A DNA stretch of 9,516 nucleotides. It comes from an uncultured Lachnospiraceae bacterium. GTDB lineage: Bacteria > Bacillota > Clostridia > Lachnospirales > Lachnospiraceae. Location: NCBI GenBank assembly GCA_910585555.1, contig CAJUFU010000090.1, positions 1 to 9,516 on the forward strand, written 5' to 3'. This document shows positions 1-7,165 of this stretch, piece after piece (position 1 is the stretch's first letter; each line of letters opens with the position of its first letter). The notes under the pieces are model-generated. The model was given only the letters and a program-made list of their open reading frames with translations, searched no databases and was not told the DNA's origin. The position numbers and the translations under genes are program-made.

Positions 1-1
1 G

Positions 2-55
2 CCAGTCAACGCGGCCGGGAAGGGCGCAGGAAACGGTGGGGGAAGGTATGTGTAA
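2..55 (+). CDS. Possible 3' end of an upstream mobile-element gene (partial)
   Basis: The second frame is open from the window edge to a TAA at 53-55 and encodes a glycine-rich tail ending GGGRYV. It would be the last codons of a gene lying mainly outside the window, just upstream of the DUF3173/integrase module. The third frame is also open to a TGA at 90-92, so the choice of frame is uncertain. No family can be recognised from so few residues. Confidence 0.25.
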   Translation, partial: PVNAAGKGAGNGGGRYV

Positions 56-111
56 CAATCAAAAATTTACTATATTTTTTGCAAGAAGCTGATCACCATT
101 ATTTTCAGATA

Positions 112-120
112 TGTTATACT
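112..120 (+). promoter_or_regulatory. Extended -10 promoter candidate for the DUF3173-int pair
   Basis: The sequence TGTTATACT matches an extended -10 element (TG-n-TATACT). It lies about 50 bp before the ATG at 170. No good -35 hexamer is found 16-18 bp upstream, which is tolerated for extended -10 promoters. It would drive both the small DUF3173 gene and the integrase. This is inferred from sequence match only. Confidence 0.4.
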
Positions 121-169
121 TATAGCCAGATATTGTGTTTTCTCATATCCTGGCTGGGAAAGGAGGCGT

Positions 170-364
170 ATGGTTACAGTAACGAAGGGCGATTTGATAG
201 CGCTGGGATATGGACCGTCTTTTGCAGCGGACATCATAAGGGAAACGAAAAAACTTATGGTATCGAGGGGACATACATACTACCAGTCACGGAAACTGGA
301 CAGGGTCCCCAAAGAAGCTGTGGAAGAACTGCTGGGAATTACAATTCCCGACAAACAGAATTGA
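170..364 (+). CDS. DUF3173 family protein, putative recombination accessory (excisionase-like)
   Basis: This 64-residue basic protein reads MVTVTKGDLIALGYG and continues with an ADIIRETKKLMVSRG helix and a RKLDRVPKEAVEELLG C-terminal helix. That is the pattern I know from DUF3173, a family found almost always directly upstream of tyrosine integrases in Firmicute integrative conjugative elements. The role is usually taken to be DNA binding that helps integration or excision, and this is family inference. An AAAGGAGG Shine-Dalgarno sequence at 159-166 supports the start, although the spacing of 3 nt is short. The integrase follows after 36 nt, so the two are probably co-transcribed. Size is normal for the family and the gene looks intact. 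Confidence 0.82.
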   Translation: MVTVTKGDLIALGYGPSFAADIIRETKKLMVSRGHTYYQSRKLDRVPKEAVEELLGITIPDKQN

Positions 365-400
365 TTGTACTTCTTGCACATCTATGTGAGGAGTGAAATC

Positions 401-1585
401 ATGACAAAAGATCCAATTAAGAAAGCAGACAACGGAACCTATTACTTCCGGGCAAATTTAGGCTACCATCCCATTACAGGGAAGCAGATCCAGAAATACC
501 GCAGCGGCTTTGCTACCAAGAAGGAAGCAAGGGAAGAATATTCCAAGCTAATCCTGTCATCCGCCAAGGAACTGGATGAGAAAAAGAAGACGGTTTCTTT
601 TCAGACATTCACTGAAGAAACCTACCTGCCGTGGTATAAAACGCAGGTAAAGGAAAGCACTTACTTAAACCGCTATTCCACTATTCAGAAACACTTTGCG
701 TATTTCTACAAAATGGCGACGGACGAGATCGAACCCATCCATGTGCAAAGCTGGCAGCTGGAACTGGCAAAGCAGTTCAGCCCAAACTATATCCATGTGG
801 TGCAGGGGCTGCTCTCCCTTGCCTTTGACCGGGCGATTGTACTGGGGATAGCCAAAAAGAATCCGTCAAGGATGATCGGGAACATCAAATCCAAAAAGAC
901 ACAGGTGGATTTCTGGACGCTGGAGGAATTTCAGAAGGTAATCTCCCTGCTCTACAAGGGCGATTATTATGAGCATTACCTCTTTATCTCCTTCTGGGTG
1001 CTGTTTATGACCGGGATGCGAATTGGTGAGGCGGCAGCGCTGCTGTGGTCGGATATTGATTTTGATACAGGTCTGTTGAGCATAACCAAGACCATGTATT
1101 ATAAGTCAATGGACGATTTCAAACCCGTGGAACCGAAAACGCAGGCGAGCGTCCGCACCATTTACGTTGACGCTGATACCATAAGGGAACTGAAGGCATG
1201 GCAGGAAGTCCAGAAGAAAGTGTTGAAAAACTGCGGCTATGTATTAAGCTACAACGGCATACCCACAAGCAAGCATACCCTTCCACGGGCATTGGAAAAA
1301 CTTGCGGAACTGGCCGGCGTACACCGCATCAAAATCCATGCGCTGAGACATTCCCATGCCTCCCTGCTCATCAGCATGGGCGAGAATCCCCTGTTGATCA
1401 AAGAGCGTCTGGGGCATGAAAAAATACAGACAACCCTGGGAACCTATGGTCATCTGTATCCCAACACAAATCTTGAAGTTGCCAACAAGCTGACCGGGGT
1501 GCTTCAGTATACGCCTGCCACCCAGAGCGTTGCAGACTATACCAGCAACCAGCACACCGCAGCTTACCACAAGGAAGTGAAATAA
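401..1585 (+). CDS. int: Tyrosine recombinase / integrase of an integrative element inserted at guaA
   Basis: This 394-residue site-specific recombinase should integrate and excise the element lying to the left. The N-terminus (about residues 5-50, with NGTYYFRANLGYHPITGKQ) resembles the arm-type DNA-binding domain of Tn916-like integrases. A SAM-like core-binding domain follows at about 60-170, and the catalytic domain spans about 175-370. The active site is complete: Arg207 in TGMRIGE, a probable Lys246, His313-x-x-Arg316 in HALRH, His339 in LGHE and the nucleophile Tyr349 in TYGHLYP. I chose the ATG at 401 because GAGGAG lies 7 nt upstream; the frame also opens at a TTG at 365 that has no such site. 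The gene is convergent with guaA and ends 79 bp from the guaA stop codon, which marks this as the element's end. No frameshift is seen, so the enzyme is probably active. Confidence 0.93.
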   Translation: MTKDPIKKADNGTYYFRANLGYHPITGKQIQKYRSGFATKKEAREEYSKLILSSAKELDEKKKTVSFQTFTEETYLPWYKTQVKESTYLNRYSTIQKHFAYFYKMATDEIEPIHVQSWQLELAKQFSPNYIHVVQGLLSLAFDRAIVLGIAKKNPSRMIGNIKSKKTQVDFWTLEEFQKVISLLYKGDYYEHYLFISFWVLFMTGMRIGEAAALLWSDIDFDTGLLSITKTMYYKSMDDFKPVEPKTQASVRTIYVDADTIRELKAWQEVQKKVLKNCGYVLSYNGIPTSKHTLPRALEKLAELAGVHRIKIHALRHSHASLLISMGENPLLIKERLGHEKIQTTLGTYGHLYPNTNLEVANKLTGVLQYTPATQSVADYTSNQHTAAYHKEVK

Positions 1586-1587
1586 AA

Positions 1588-1606
1588 AATGCAATCGTAA
1601 TGCAAT
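1588..1606. repeat. Direct repeat AATGCAAT x2 with 11-bp period
   Basis: Two exact copies of AATGCAAT lie at 1588-1595 and 1599-1606, separated by CGT. They fall just after the integrase stop codon and before the guaA end. The 11-bp period places both copies on the same face of the helix. Arm-type sites bound by the N-terminal domain of Tn916-class integrases are short direct repeats near the element ends, so this is a candidate arm site. Function is inferred. Confidence 0.4.
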
Positions 1607-1612
1607 AAAAAG

Positions 1613-1656
1613 AGAAAAAAAGCCGCAAAGCCTTGATTTTACTGGCTCCGCGGCTT
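1613..1656 (-). terminator. Rho-independent terminator of guaA
   Basis: On the minus strand AAGCCGC (1650-1656) pairs with GCGGCTT (1620-1626), and an inner AGCC (1644-1647) pairs with GGCT (1629-1632). A 2-nt internal mismatch separates the stems and the loop is 11 nt. The hairpin is followed by a run of seven T. It starts only 8 bp after the guaA stop codon. On the plus strand there is no comparable T run after the hairpin, so it should work mainly for guaA. Confidence 0.8.
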
Positions 1657-1690
1657 AGCTCCGACTATTCGAACTCAATCGTCCCCGGCG
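1657..1690. other. Predicted attachment site region (element/guaA 3' end junction)
   Basis: The integrase sits immediately beside the last codons of guaA in convergent orientation. Integrases of several genomic-island families are known to use the 3' end of guaA as target and to restore the stop codon on insertion. The crossover is therefore expected in the last few guaA codons or just after the stop. The second copy of the core would lie at the far end of the element, outside this window, so the exact core cannot be defined here. Confidence 0.5.
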
Positions 1691-3221
1691 GCTTACTAGT
1701 CAAATCATACACCACCCTATTAACTCCCTTCACCTCATTAATAATCCGATTCATAACCCCCTGCAACACTGCCCACGGAATCTCAGCGCTCTCCGCAGTC
1801 ATAAAGTCAATCGTCCTCACTGCCCGCAGTGCCACCGCATAATCATAGGTCCTCTCATCACCCATGACACCCACACTGCGCATATTGGTAAGCGCCGCAA
1901 AATATTGATTAATTTCCTGGTCAAGCCCAGCTTTTGCAATCTCCTCACGATAAATCGCATCCGCATCCTGCACAATCCGCACCTTTTGGGCCGTTACCTC
2001 ACCGATAATCCTAACCCCCAATCCAGGCCCCGGAAACGGCTGCCTATTTACCAGATATTCCGGAATCCCCAGCTCCAATCCGACTTTACGCACCTCATCC
2101 TTAAAAAGGTCCCGAAGAGGTTCAATAATCTCTTTAAAATCAACATATTCAGGCAGACCACCCACATTATGATGAGACTTAATGACAGCACTCTCTCCGC
2201 CCAGACCGCTCTCCACAACATCTGGATAAATCGTCCCCTGTACAAGGAAATCTACCACTCCAATCTTTTTGGCCTCTTCCTCAAATACACGGATGAACTC
2301 TTCTCCGATAATTTTTCTCTTCTGTTCCGGTTCTTCTACACCGGCAAGTTTCTGATAAAAACGCTCCTGTGCATTAACACGGATAAAATTCAAATCATAA
2401 TTTCCAGCCGGCCCGAAAACTGCCTCCACCTCGTCTCCCTCATTTTTACGAAGAAGGCCCTGATCCACAAAAACACAGGTCAGCTGATTACCAATCGCCT
2501 TAGAAAGAAGCACCGCCGCCACTGAAGAATCCACACCGCCGGAAAGTGCGCAAAGAACTCTGCCATTTCCCACCTTATTGCGAATCGACTCAATAGACTG
2601 CTGTACAAAGGAATCCATCTTCCAATCGCCCACGCAGCCGCACACCTGATAGACAAAGTTGGACAGCATTTTCGTGCCTTCTGCTGTGTGAAGTACCTCT
2701 GGATGAAACTGAATCGCATACAGTTTTTTATCCGGATTCTCTGCCGCCGCAACGGGACAGTCATTCGTATGTGCACAGATTGTAAAACCCGGTGCCGTCT
2801 TTGCAATATAATCATTATGGCTCATCCAACAGACAGTTTTAGAGGATACATTCTGAAAAAGTACACTTCTGTTATCCACCATAACCTCTATTTTCCCATA
2901 TTCTCTGACAGGCGCCTTTTCTACCTTGCCGCCTAACAACTGCATCATAAGCTGCGCCCCATAACATAATCCAAGCACAGGAATCCCCATTTCAAAAAGC
3001 GCTGGAGAGCATGTCGCCGCTCCCGGCTCATAACAACTATTAGGGCCACCTGTCAAAATAATTCCTTTGGGATTCATTTCCCGTATCTTCGTCAAGTCCG
3101 TCTTATAAGAGTAAATCTCACAATACACATTACACTCTCTGACACGACGCGCCACCAATTGATTGTACTGCCCACCAAAATCAATCACTATGACGGTTTC
3201 TCTTTTCATGCTCTCAACCAT
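1665..3221 (-). CDS. guaA: GMP synthase (glutamine-hydrolysing)
   Basis: This cytoplasmic enzyme converts XMP, ATP and glutamine to GMP in the last step of guanine nucleotide synthesis. The class I glutamine amidotransferase domain (about residues 6-195) carries the nucleophile Cys86 in GLCYGAQ and the His173/Glu175 pair in QFHPEV. The ATP pyrophosphatase domain follows with the P-loop SGGVDSS at 227-233. The C-terminal dimerisation domain includes RQPFPGPGLGVRIIGE and ends TSKPPGTIEFE. The start at 3221 gives 518 residues, normal for the family, and has GGGAGAAAGG upstream. ATGs at 3209 and 3248 are possible but have weaker ribosome binding sites. The gene has its own promoter and terminator. 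Its last codons are the likely insertion site of the neighbouring element, and the reading frame is preserved to the conserved C-terminus. Confidence 0.97.
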   Translation of the reverse strand: MVESMKRETVIVIDFGGQYNQLVARRVRECNVYCEIYSYKTDLTKIREMNPKGIILTGGPNSCYEPGAATCSPALFEMGIPVLGLCYGAQLMMQLLGGKVEKAPVREYGKIEVMVDNRSVLFQNVSSKTVCWMSHNDYIAKTAPGFTICAHTNDCPVAAAENPDKKLYAIQFHPEVLHTAEGTKMLSNFVYQVCGCVGDWKMDSFVQQSIESIRNKVGNGRVLCALSGGVDSSVAAVLLSKAIGNQLTCVFVDQGLLRKNEGDEVEAVFGPAGNYDLNFIRVNAQERFYQKLAGVEEPEQKRKIIGEEFIRVFEEEAKKIGVVDFLVQGTIYPDVVESGLGGESAVIKSHHNVGGLPEYVDFKEIIEPLRDLFKDEVRKVGLELGIPEYLVNRQPFPGPGLGVRIIGEVTAQKVRIVQDADAIYREEIAKAGLDQEINQYFAALTNMRSVGVMGDERTYDYAVALRAVRTIDFMTAESAEIPWAVLQGVMNRIINEVKGVNRVVYDLTSKPPGTIEFE

Positions 3222-3280
3222 GCCTTTCTCCCAGTCTGTAAATAACATATCACTTTAAAATAGTCTTATTCTGTCCATAA

Positions 3281-3309
3281 AGTATACTATCAACCCCTTA
3301 GTATTGCAA
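3281..3309 (-). promoter_or_regulatory. Sigma-A-type promoter of guaA
   Basis: On the minus strand TTGCAA (3304-3309) and TATACT (3281-3286) are separated by exactly 17 bp. Transcription would begin near 3274, giving a leader of about 50 nt before the chosen guaA start. That is too short for a purine riboswitch, and no such structure is visible. Confidence 0.65.
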
Positions 3310-3353
3310 TATGGCACACACTTTTCCCATCCTTTATTCCCGCTCCGGAAACT

Positions 3354-4739
3354 CTACTTCTCGTTCGCTTCCCGCCTGCGCATAATGGTCTCCCACTTGC
3401 CGCTGCGATAGCGCAATGTATAGCAGATTGCCCGGAATGTCCAGTCAATTGTCATGGCAATCCATATTCCAATCAATCCTAGATGGAACATATAACTGAA
3501 AACATATGCCGTAATAATACGAAATGTCCACATGGACAAAATTGCTATAATCATGGTCCACACCACGTCTCCCGCCGCCCGCAAAGTATTTGGCAGGGAA
3601 AAGGAAGGCACCCAGGAAATCATACACATAACTGCATGGAAGCGGATGACCTGCAACGCCAGCGTAGTTGTCTCCGGCGTCAGATGATATATTTTCAAAA
3701 AAAGAGGTGCTCCCACAATCATAATCACAGACACCCCGCTCATGCAAAGCCAAGTCAAACGCATCATCTTCTTTGTGTAATATCTGACTTGTCCAATCTC
3801 TCCCGCTCCAATGCAGACACTGCTCACCGACAGGATTGCCATGCCAACAGCCATTCCCGGTAAAATGTTGAAATTGGTGATGGTGCCGCAGACGGCATTT
3901 GCCGCAATGGCTGATGTTCCGAAAGTTGATACCAAACTCAACAACAGAATCTTACCCAATTGGAATAGGCTATTCTCCAATCCATTTGGAATCCCTATAA
4001 AAAGAATCTTTTTAATCTGTGGAAAATCCAGGCGTAATGTCAGACGTCCCCTGAAATGAATATCTCTTTTATCATCCAGCATCAATCTGAAAATAAGAAC
4101 AGCAGACACAGTTCTTGCAATCAGTGTGGAAATTGCCGCTCCTGCGACCCCCATGCTAAAGCCAAAAATCAAAATCGCATTTCCTATCAGATTGATCAGA
4201 TTCATCAATAAGGAAATAAACATGGTTGTCCGTGAATTTCCCATGGCCCTGAAAAGTGCCGCGCATCCATTATAGAGTGCCAATGGGCAGATAGAAAGTC
4301 CGGTAATGATCAAATACGTAGTTGCACTGCTCATCACCGCCTCTTCCACCTGCCCAAACACTGCCCGTAAAATAATCTTGTGTGCACCAAGCAACAATAT
4401 CGTTGTACCAAAGGATGCATAGAGCAAAAAGAGCACCATCTGCCATGCTGACCGGCCTGCCTGTTCTTGATTTCTCTGCCCAAGCGCGTGTCCCGCTACA
4501 ACGGCACCGCCCGTAGCCAGAGCCGCAAAAATATTAATCACCAAAATATTGACGCTGTCCACCAGTGATACACCTGACACTGCTGCTTCTCCTACGCCGG
4601 AAATCATAACAGTGTCCAGCATTCCCACTAAAATAGCAAGAAGCTGTTCCATAATCAATGGAAGAATCAGGCTCCTCAAGTCTGCGTTGCTATATAAAGT
4701 TCCCTGTGTCTCTTCCTTAGTAATATTCTGTGTTTCCAT
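3354..4739 (-). CDS. MATE family multidrug/Na+ or H+ antiporter
   Basis: This integral membrane protein of 461 residues probably exports small organic compounds using a cation gradient. It has about 12 hydrophobic segments arranged as two homologous halves. The first half shows the family's N-terminal pattern LILPLIMEQLLAILVGMLDT, with MISGVGEAAVSGVSL after it. The connecting region is RFMG-like (LFRAMGNSRTT), and the second half opens with a similar IPNGLENSLFQLGK stretch. Length fits the MATE (NorM/DinF-like) family. The ATG at 4739 has AGGGA 8-9 nt upstream; a TTG at 4757 is in frame but less likely. It lies on the same strand as guaA but has its own promoter. Its substrate cannot be predicted from sequence. 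Confidence 0.9.
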   Translation of the reverse strand: METQNITKEETQGTLYSNADLRSLILPLIMEQLLAILVGMLDTVMISGVGEAAVSGVSLVDSVNILVINIFAALATGGAVVAGHALGQRNQEQAGRSAWQMVLFLLYASFGTTILLLGAHKIILRAVFGQVEEAVMSSATTYLIITGLSICPLALYNGCAALFRAMGNSRTTMFISLLMNLINLIGNAILIFGFSMGVAGAAISTLIARTVSAVLIFRLMLDDKRDIHFRGRLTLRLDFPQIKKILFIGIPNGLENSLFQLGKILLLSLVSTFGTSAIAANAVCGTITNFNILPGMAVGMAILSVSSVCIGAGEIGQVRYYTKKMMRLTWLCMSGVSVIMIVGAPLFLKIYHLTPETTTLALQVIRFHAVMCMISWVPSFSLPNTLRAAGDVVWTMIIAILSMWTFRIITAYVFSYMFHLGLIGIWIAMTIDWTFRAICYTLRYRSGKWETIMRRREANEK

Positions 4740-4789
4740 CGCTGCATTCCCTGACAAAATTGTTATTTTCCATAAAGAATACTACAAAT

Positions 4790-4818
4790 ATTCTAAGCTC
4801 ATTTTATGGGAATGTAAA
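4790..4818 (-). promoter_or_regulatory. Sigma-A-type promoter of the MATE transporter gene
   Basis: On the minus strand TTTACA (4813-4818) and TAGAAT (4790-4795) are separated by 17 bp, each matching the consensus at 5 of 6 positions. The predicted start near 4783 gives a leader of about 45 nt. The -35 box begins immediately after the stop codon of the gene stub at 4820. Confidence 0.6.
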
Positions 4819-4819
4819 G

Positions 4820-4988
4820 TTAGTTCATATGCTGATGCAGATATTTTTCTCTGGTTGCCAGGCCGCCGCGTATATGCCGCTCTGATTTGTTGACGTCCAG
4901 AACTTTTCTTGCTTCTGCTGCAAGGCTGGGATTAAGCTGCGCAAGACGGTCTGTTACATCTTTATGTATGGTTGTCACAAATACGAAC
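4820..4988 (-). pseudogene. 3' stub of an unidentified gene interrupted next to the serine recombinase
   Basis: The frame that stops at 4820 encodes about 53 residues of good protein character: TTIHKDVTDRLAQLNP, then LAAEARKVLDVNK, then HIRGGLATREKYL. It runs upstream into the last codons of the serine recombinase in another frame. The open frame reaches a TTG at 5059, but I see no ribosome binding site for any start there. This suggests the C-terminal end of a larger gene whose 5' part has been separated, possibly by insertion of the recombinase-bearing element. I do not recognise the family. It might instead be a small accessory gene overlapping the recombinase. Confidence 0.4.
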
Positions 4989-6575
4989 GGTATTTTCACC
5001 CATAGAATTGCCGTTTGATTTGGCGTCTTCTCCACACACGTCATCCATACCGCTGTCAATCAATACGGTTTCATCCAGCCCCAGTTCTCCAAACAAACGC
5101 AGATAGATTTCCACATTTCCTTCCTTATCCACTTCTATTTTTTGTATGATCTTTTTCAACTGCGCATTAGTCATCTGCCGCACATCGGCGATATCCTCAA
5201 TCTGCTTAAAGGTATTATTTAACACGCCTTCCAACTGCTCGCCCTTGGTCAGATGATAGGATACCATTTTCAACTCGTTTTCCAGACGCTCAATCTCTTT
5301 TCTCGAACCACCGATCTTCTCATTCAATTCCTCTCTGGAAATCAAATCGTCCTCATACATATTCATGTATTTCTCTCTGGCTCTTGTCAGCCTGTTTAAC
5401 TGGCTCTTTAATTCTTTTTCATATTCAATGTTTTCGTCCTTCGCCTTATATACCCGCTGAAATTCGCCGACCACATGACGGATTACTTTTTTCTTCTGGC
5501 TGAGCATCTGATTGAAATACTCCTGCAGCACATTGATCAACTCGTCCTCATCAATGGAAACCGCATTCGAACAGCTATCCGCACCCTTTCCGTTATGCCC
5601 GGAACATACCCAGCGGATATAAGTATTCTTATAGGTGCGCACCGTTCTGCGGAACGACCAACCACATTCCTTACAGCGAATTAAAGTAGAAAAAAGATGC
5701 TTATTGCTCTGCCGCTCCTTCTTCATATTAAAAGCTGCGTGTCGGTCATGTAGAATCTCCTGTGCCTTTTCATAGTCTTCCTGCTCGATAATTTTCAGTT
5801 CAGGACGCTCTACGACCATCCATTCCGTCTCGTCCTTTTCCTTTCTCTGTCCTGTCAGAAAATCCGCCACTTCCTCTTTCCCATTTATAATCTTGCCTGT
5901 GTACAGTTCATTAGTCAGAATCCGGCAGACCGCATTCTGGCTCCAACTGCAGTTGCGCTTCGTTCTAATACCGCGCTCATTCAGCATATTGGCTATCTTA
6001 GCGGCACCGCAATTCTCCTGCAGATACCACCGATAAATCTGTTTTACGATATCCGCTTCCTGACGGTTGATTTCCAGATTGAAATAATCACCGATCGTCT
6101 TATCATACCCATACACAATGTTGGGAACGCGCCCCTTTTCAGCGTTCATTTTCTTGCCAAATTTCACACGTTTGGAAGTATTCGCACTTTCCTCCTGCGC
6201 CAAAGCACCGAATATGGTCAGCACAAATTCACTGTTTCCCATGCTGGTCATATTGGCGGTAAGAAACTGTGTTTCGATTCCCAGCACTTTCAGCTTACGA
6301 ACATTCTGGAGTAAGTCCACCGTATTTCTGGCAAAACGGGAAATATCCTTAACCACCACCATATCAAACAGCCCATGTTCGGCATCAGACATCATTTTCA
6401 GGAACTCTTTTCGGTTCTTGATCTTCGTGCCGGAAATGCCCTCATCCGCGTATAATTTGACCAAGGTATCCCCTGTCTTCTTTGTATATTCGGCAAAAAA
6501 TTGTTTTTGCGCTTCCAGACTGTTAAGCTGATCCTCTTTCTCTGTAGATACGCGGCAGTATGCAGCTATGTTCAT
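4962..6575 (-). CDS. Large serine recombinase (resolvase-recombinase-zinc ribbon family)
   Basis: This 537-residue recombinase of the TnpX/TndX-like class cuts and rejoins DNA through a serine. The N-terminal resolvase domain (1-145) holds the nucleophile Ser10 in YCRVSTEKEDQ, Gly-rich DEGISGT and the Arg80/Arg83 pair in KDISRFARN. The recombinase domain spans about 155-260. A zinc ribbon follows with Cys301, Cys304, Cys324 and Cys335. A charged coiled coil (about 380-450) precedes the conserved IQKIEVDKEGNVEIYLRLFG segment near 477-496. The start at 6575 is set by GGGGAGG 5 nt upstream; the frame is open to 6644 but without an initiation signal. All expected domains are present and no frameshift is seen, so it may still be active. 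Its last codons overlap the gene stub at 4820-4988. Confidence 0.93.
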   Translation of the reverse strand: MNIAAYCRVSTEKEDQLNSLEAQKQFFAEYTKKTGDTLVKLYADEGISGTKIKNRKEFLKMMSDAEHGLFDMVVVKDISRFARNTVDLLQNVRKLKVLGIETQFLTANMTSMGNSEFVLTIFGALAQEESANTSKRVKFGKKMNAEKGRVPNIVYGYDKTIGDYFNLEINRQEADIVKQIYRWYLQENCGAAKIANMLNERGIRTKRNCSWSQNAVCRILTNELYTGKIINGKEEVADFLTGQRKEKDETEWMVVERPELKIIEQEDYEKAQEILHDRHAAFNMKKERQSNKHLFSTLIRCKECGWSFRRTVRTYKNTYIRWVCSGHNGKGADSCSNAVSIDEDELINVLQEYFNQMLSQKKKVIRHVVGEFQRVYKAKDENIEYEKELKSQLNRLTRAREKYMNMYEDDLISREELNEKIGGSRKEIERLENELKMVSYHLTKGEQLEGVLNNTFKQIEDIADVRQMTNAQLKKIIQKIEVDKEGNVEIYLRLFGELGLDETVLIDSGMDDVCGEDAKSNGNSMGENTVRICDNHT

Positions 6576-6606
6576 GTGAGCCTCCCCTGTTCTTTCTATG
6601 ATTTCT

Positions 6607-6635
6607 GTTACGTCTATCTTATTACATAGGGTGCC
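6607..6635 (-). promoter_or_regulatory. Weak promoter candidate for the serine recombinase
   Basis: On the minus strand a TTGTCT box and a TAAGAT box lie 17 bp apart, about 35 bp before the recombinase start. Both match the consensus at only 4 of 6 positions. A terminator upstream at 6695-6724 makes a separate promoter for the recombinase likely, which is the main argument for this call. Confidence 0.3.
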
Positions 6636-6694
6636 AAAAGACAAGCCTTTTCATGCACCTTGTCCCTGCCGTCTTCTGACTCTGCATATGCGCG

Positions 6695-6724
6695 AAAAAA
6701 AGAATGCCCGCGTTACGCGAGGCA
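6695..6724 (-). terminator. Rho-independent terminator overlapping a stop codon
   Basis: On the minus strand TGCC-T-CGCG pairs with CGCGGGCA around a three-base loop that is itself the TAA stop codon (6713-6715) of the small upstream gene. The T is a single bulge. Seven T follow shortly after the stem (6695-6701). The hairpin should end transcription of the small gene and separate it from the recombinase. Confidence 0.7.
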
Positions 6725-6883
6725 CTCCTTCTTTTCTTCATTATCCTGCTGATCTGCGGCCATTTTGATAGCCTGCTCAACTTTTTTCTCATTCACTTCC
6801 ATAAATACTTTTAATATGTAGTCGGCGGTCACGTCCGCCGGATTGGGGTTGTGAAACCGATAGTTCAATTTCTGCTTTCTCAC
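6713..6883 (-). CDS. Small conserved-type protein next to the serine recombinase
   Basis: This protein of about 56 residues reads RKQKLNYRFHNPNPADVTA, then a YILKVFMEVNEKKVEQAIK helix, and ends in a short acidic/lysine tail. From memory, small proteins with the RFHNPN start and this helix are frequent neighbours of large serine recombinases in Clostridia mobile elements; their function is not known to me. The start is uncertain. The GTG at 6883 has a perfect AGGAGG but 12 nt away, the GTG at 6904 has AAGGG 5 nt away, and the frame is open to 6910. Its stop codon lies in the loop of a terminator, and the recombinase follows after 137 bp. Confidence 0.6.
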   Translation of the reverse strand: MRKQKLNYRFHNPNPADVTADYILKVFMEVNEKKVEQAIKMAADQQDNEEKKECLA

Positions 6884-6922
6884 AGCGGTGTGATACCTCC
6901 TCACTGACACCCTTTGTCAATC

Positions 6923-6979
6923 TTATGTGGGCTGTCCATAAAATAGACGTATATGGAATGTCTGTTTATCGTTTGCCAT
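6923..6979 (-). pseudogene. Possible 18-codon remnant or leader peptide
   Basis: A short frame ATG to TAA encodes MANDKQTFHIRLFYGQPT. The QTFHIRLFYGQ stretch recalls the beginning of a small protein that often accompanies recombinase modules in Clostridia elements (a TF-IR-LYRQ type start), which would make this a truncated copy. No ribosome binding site is seen. It could also be chance in AT-rich DNA. Confidence 0.2.
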
Positions 6980-7165
6980 GTTTCATTTTAATAATATATT
7001 GTTAAGAACACTCGAAATACGAAATACTATATATTCCTATTCCTAAAATATGAAGAATGCATATAACGTTAAAAATACATTTCTATCTATATTTGCACAT
7101 CGCGCTTATGCTATTTGCACTGCCAATGTACAAATATAAACCTTGAATTTATACGGTTTACAGAC

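Noticed and set aside
79..396. A 105-codon plus-strand open frame over the DUF3173 gene.
   Set aside because: It overlaps the DUF3173 gene in another frame, has no proper start signal, and its protein shows no family pattern.
1905..2525. A 206-codon plus-strand open frame opposite guaA.
   Set aside because: It is antisense to well-conserved GuaA coding sequence, has no ribosome binding site and reads as low-complexity residues; a shadow frame.
3222..3353. Possible purine (guanine) riboswitch upstream of guaA.
   Set aside because: The promoter at 3281-3309 leaves a leader of only about 50 nt, and no riboswitch core or attenuator hairpin is visible.
7005..7125. Short repeats (CGAAATAC twice, ATTTGCAC twice) as a CRISPR or iteron array.
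   Set aside because: Only two copies of each, with irregular spacing in AT-rich DNA and no associated genes.
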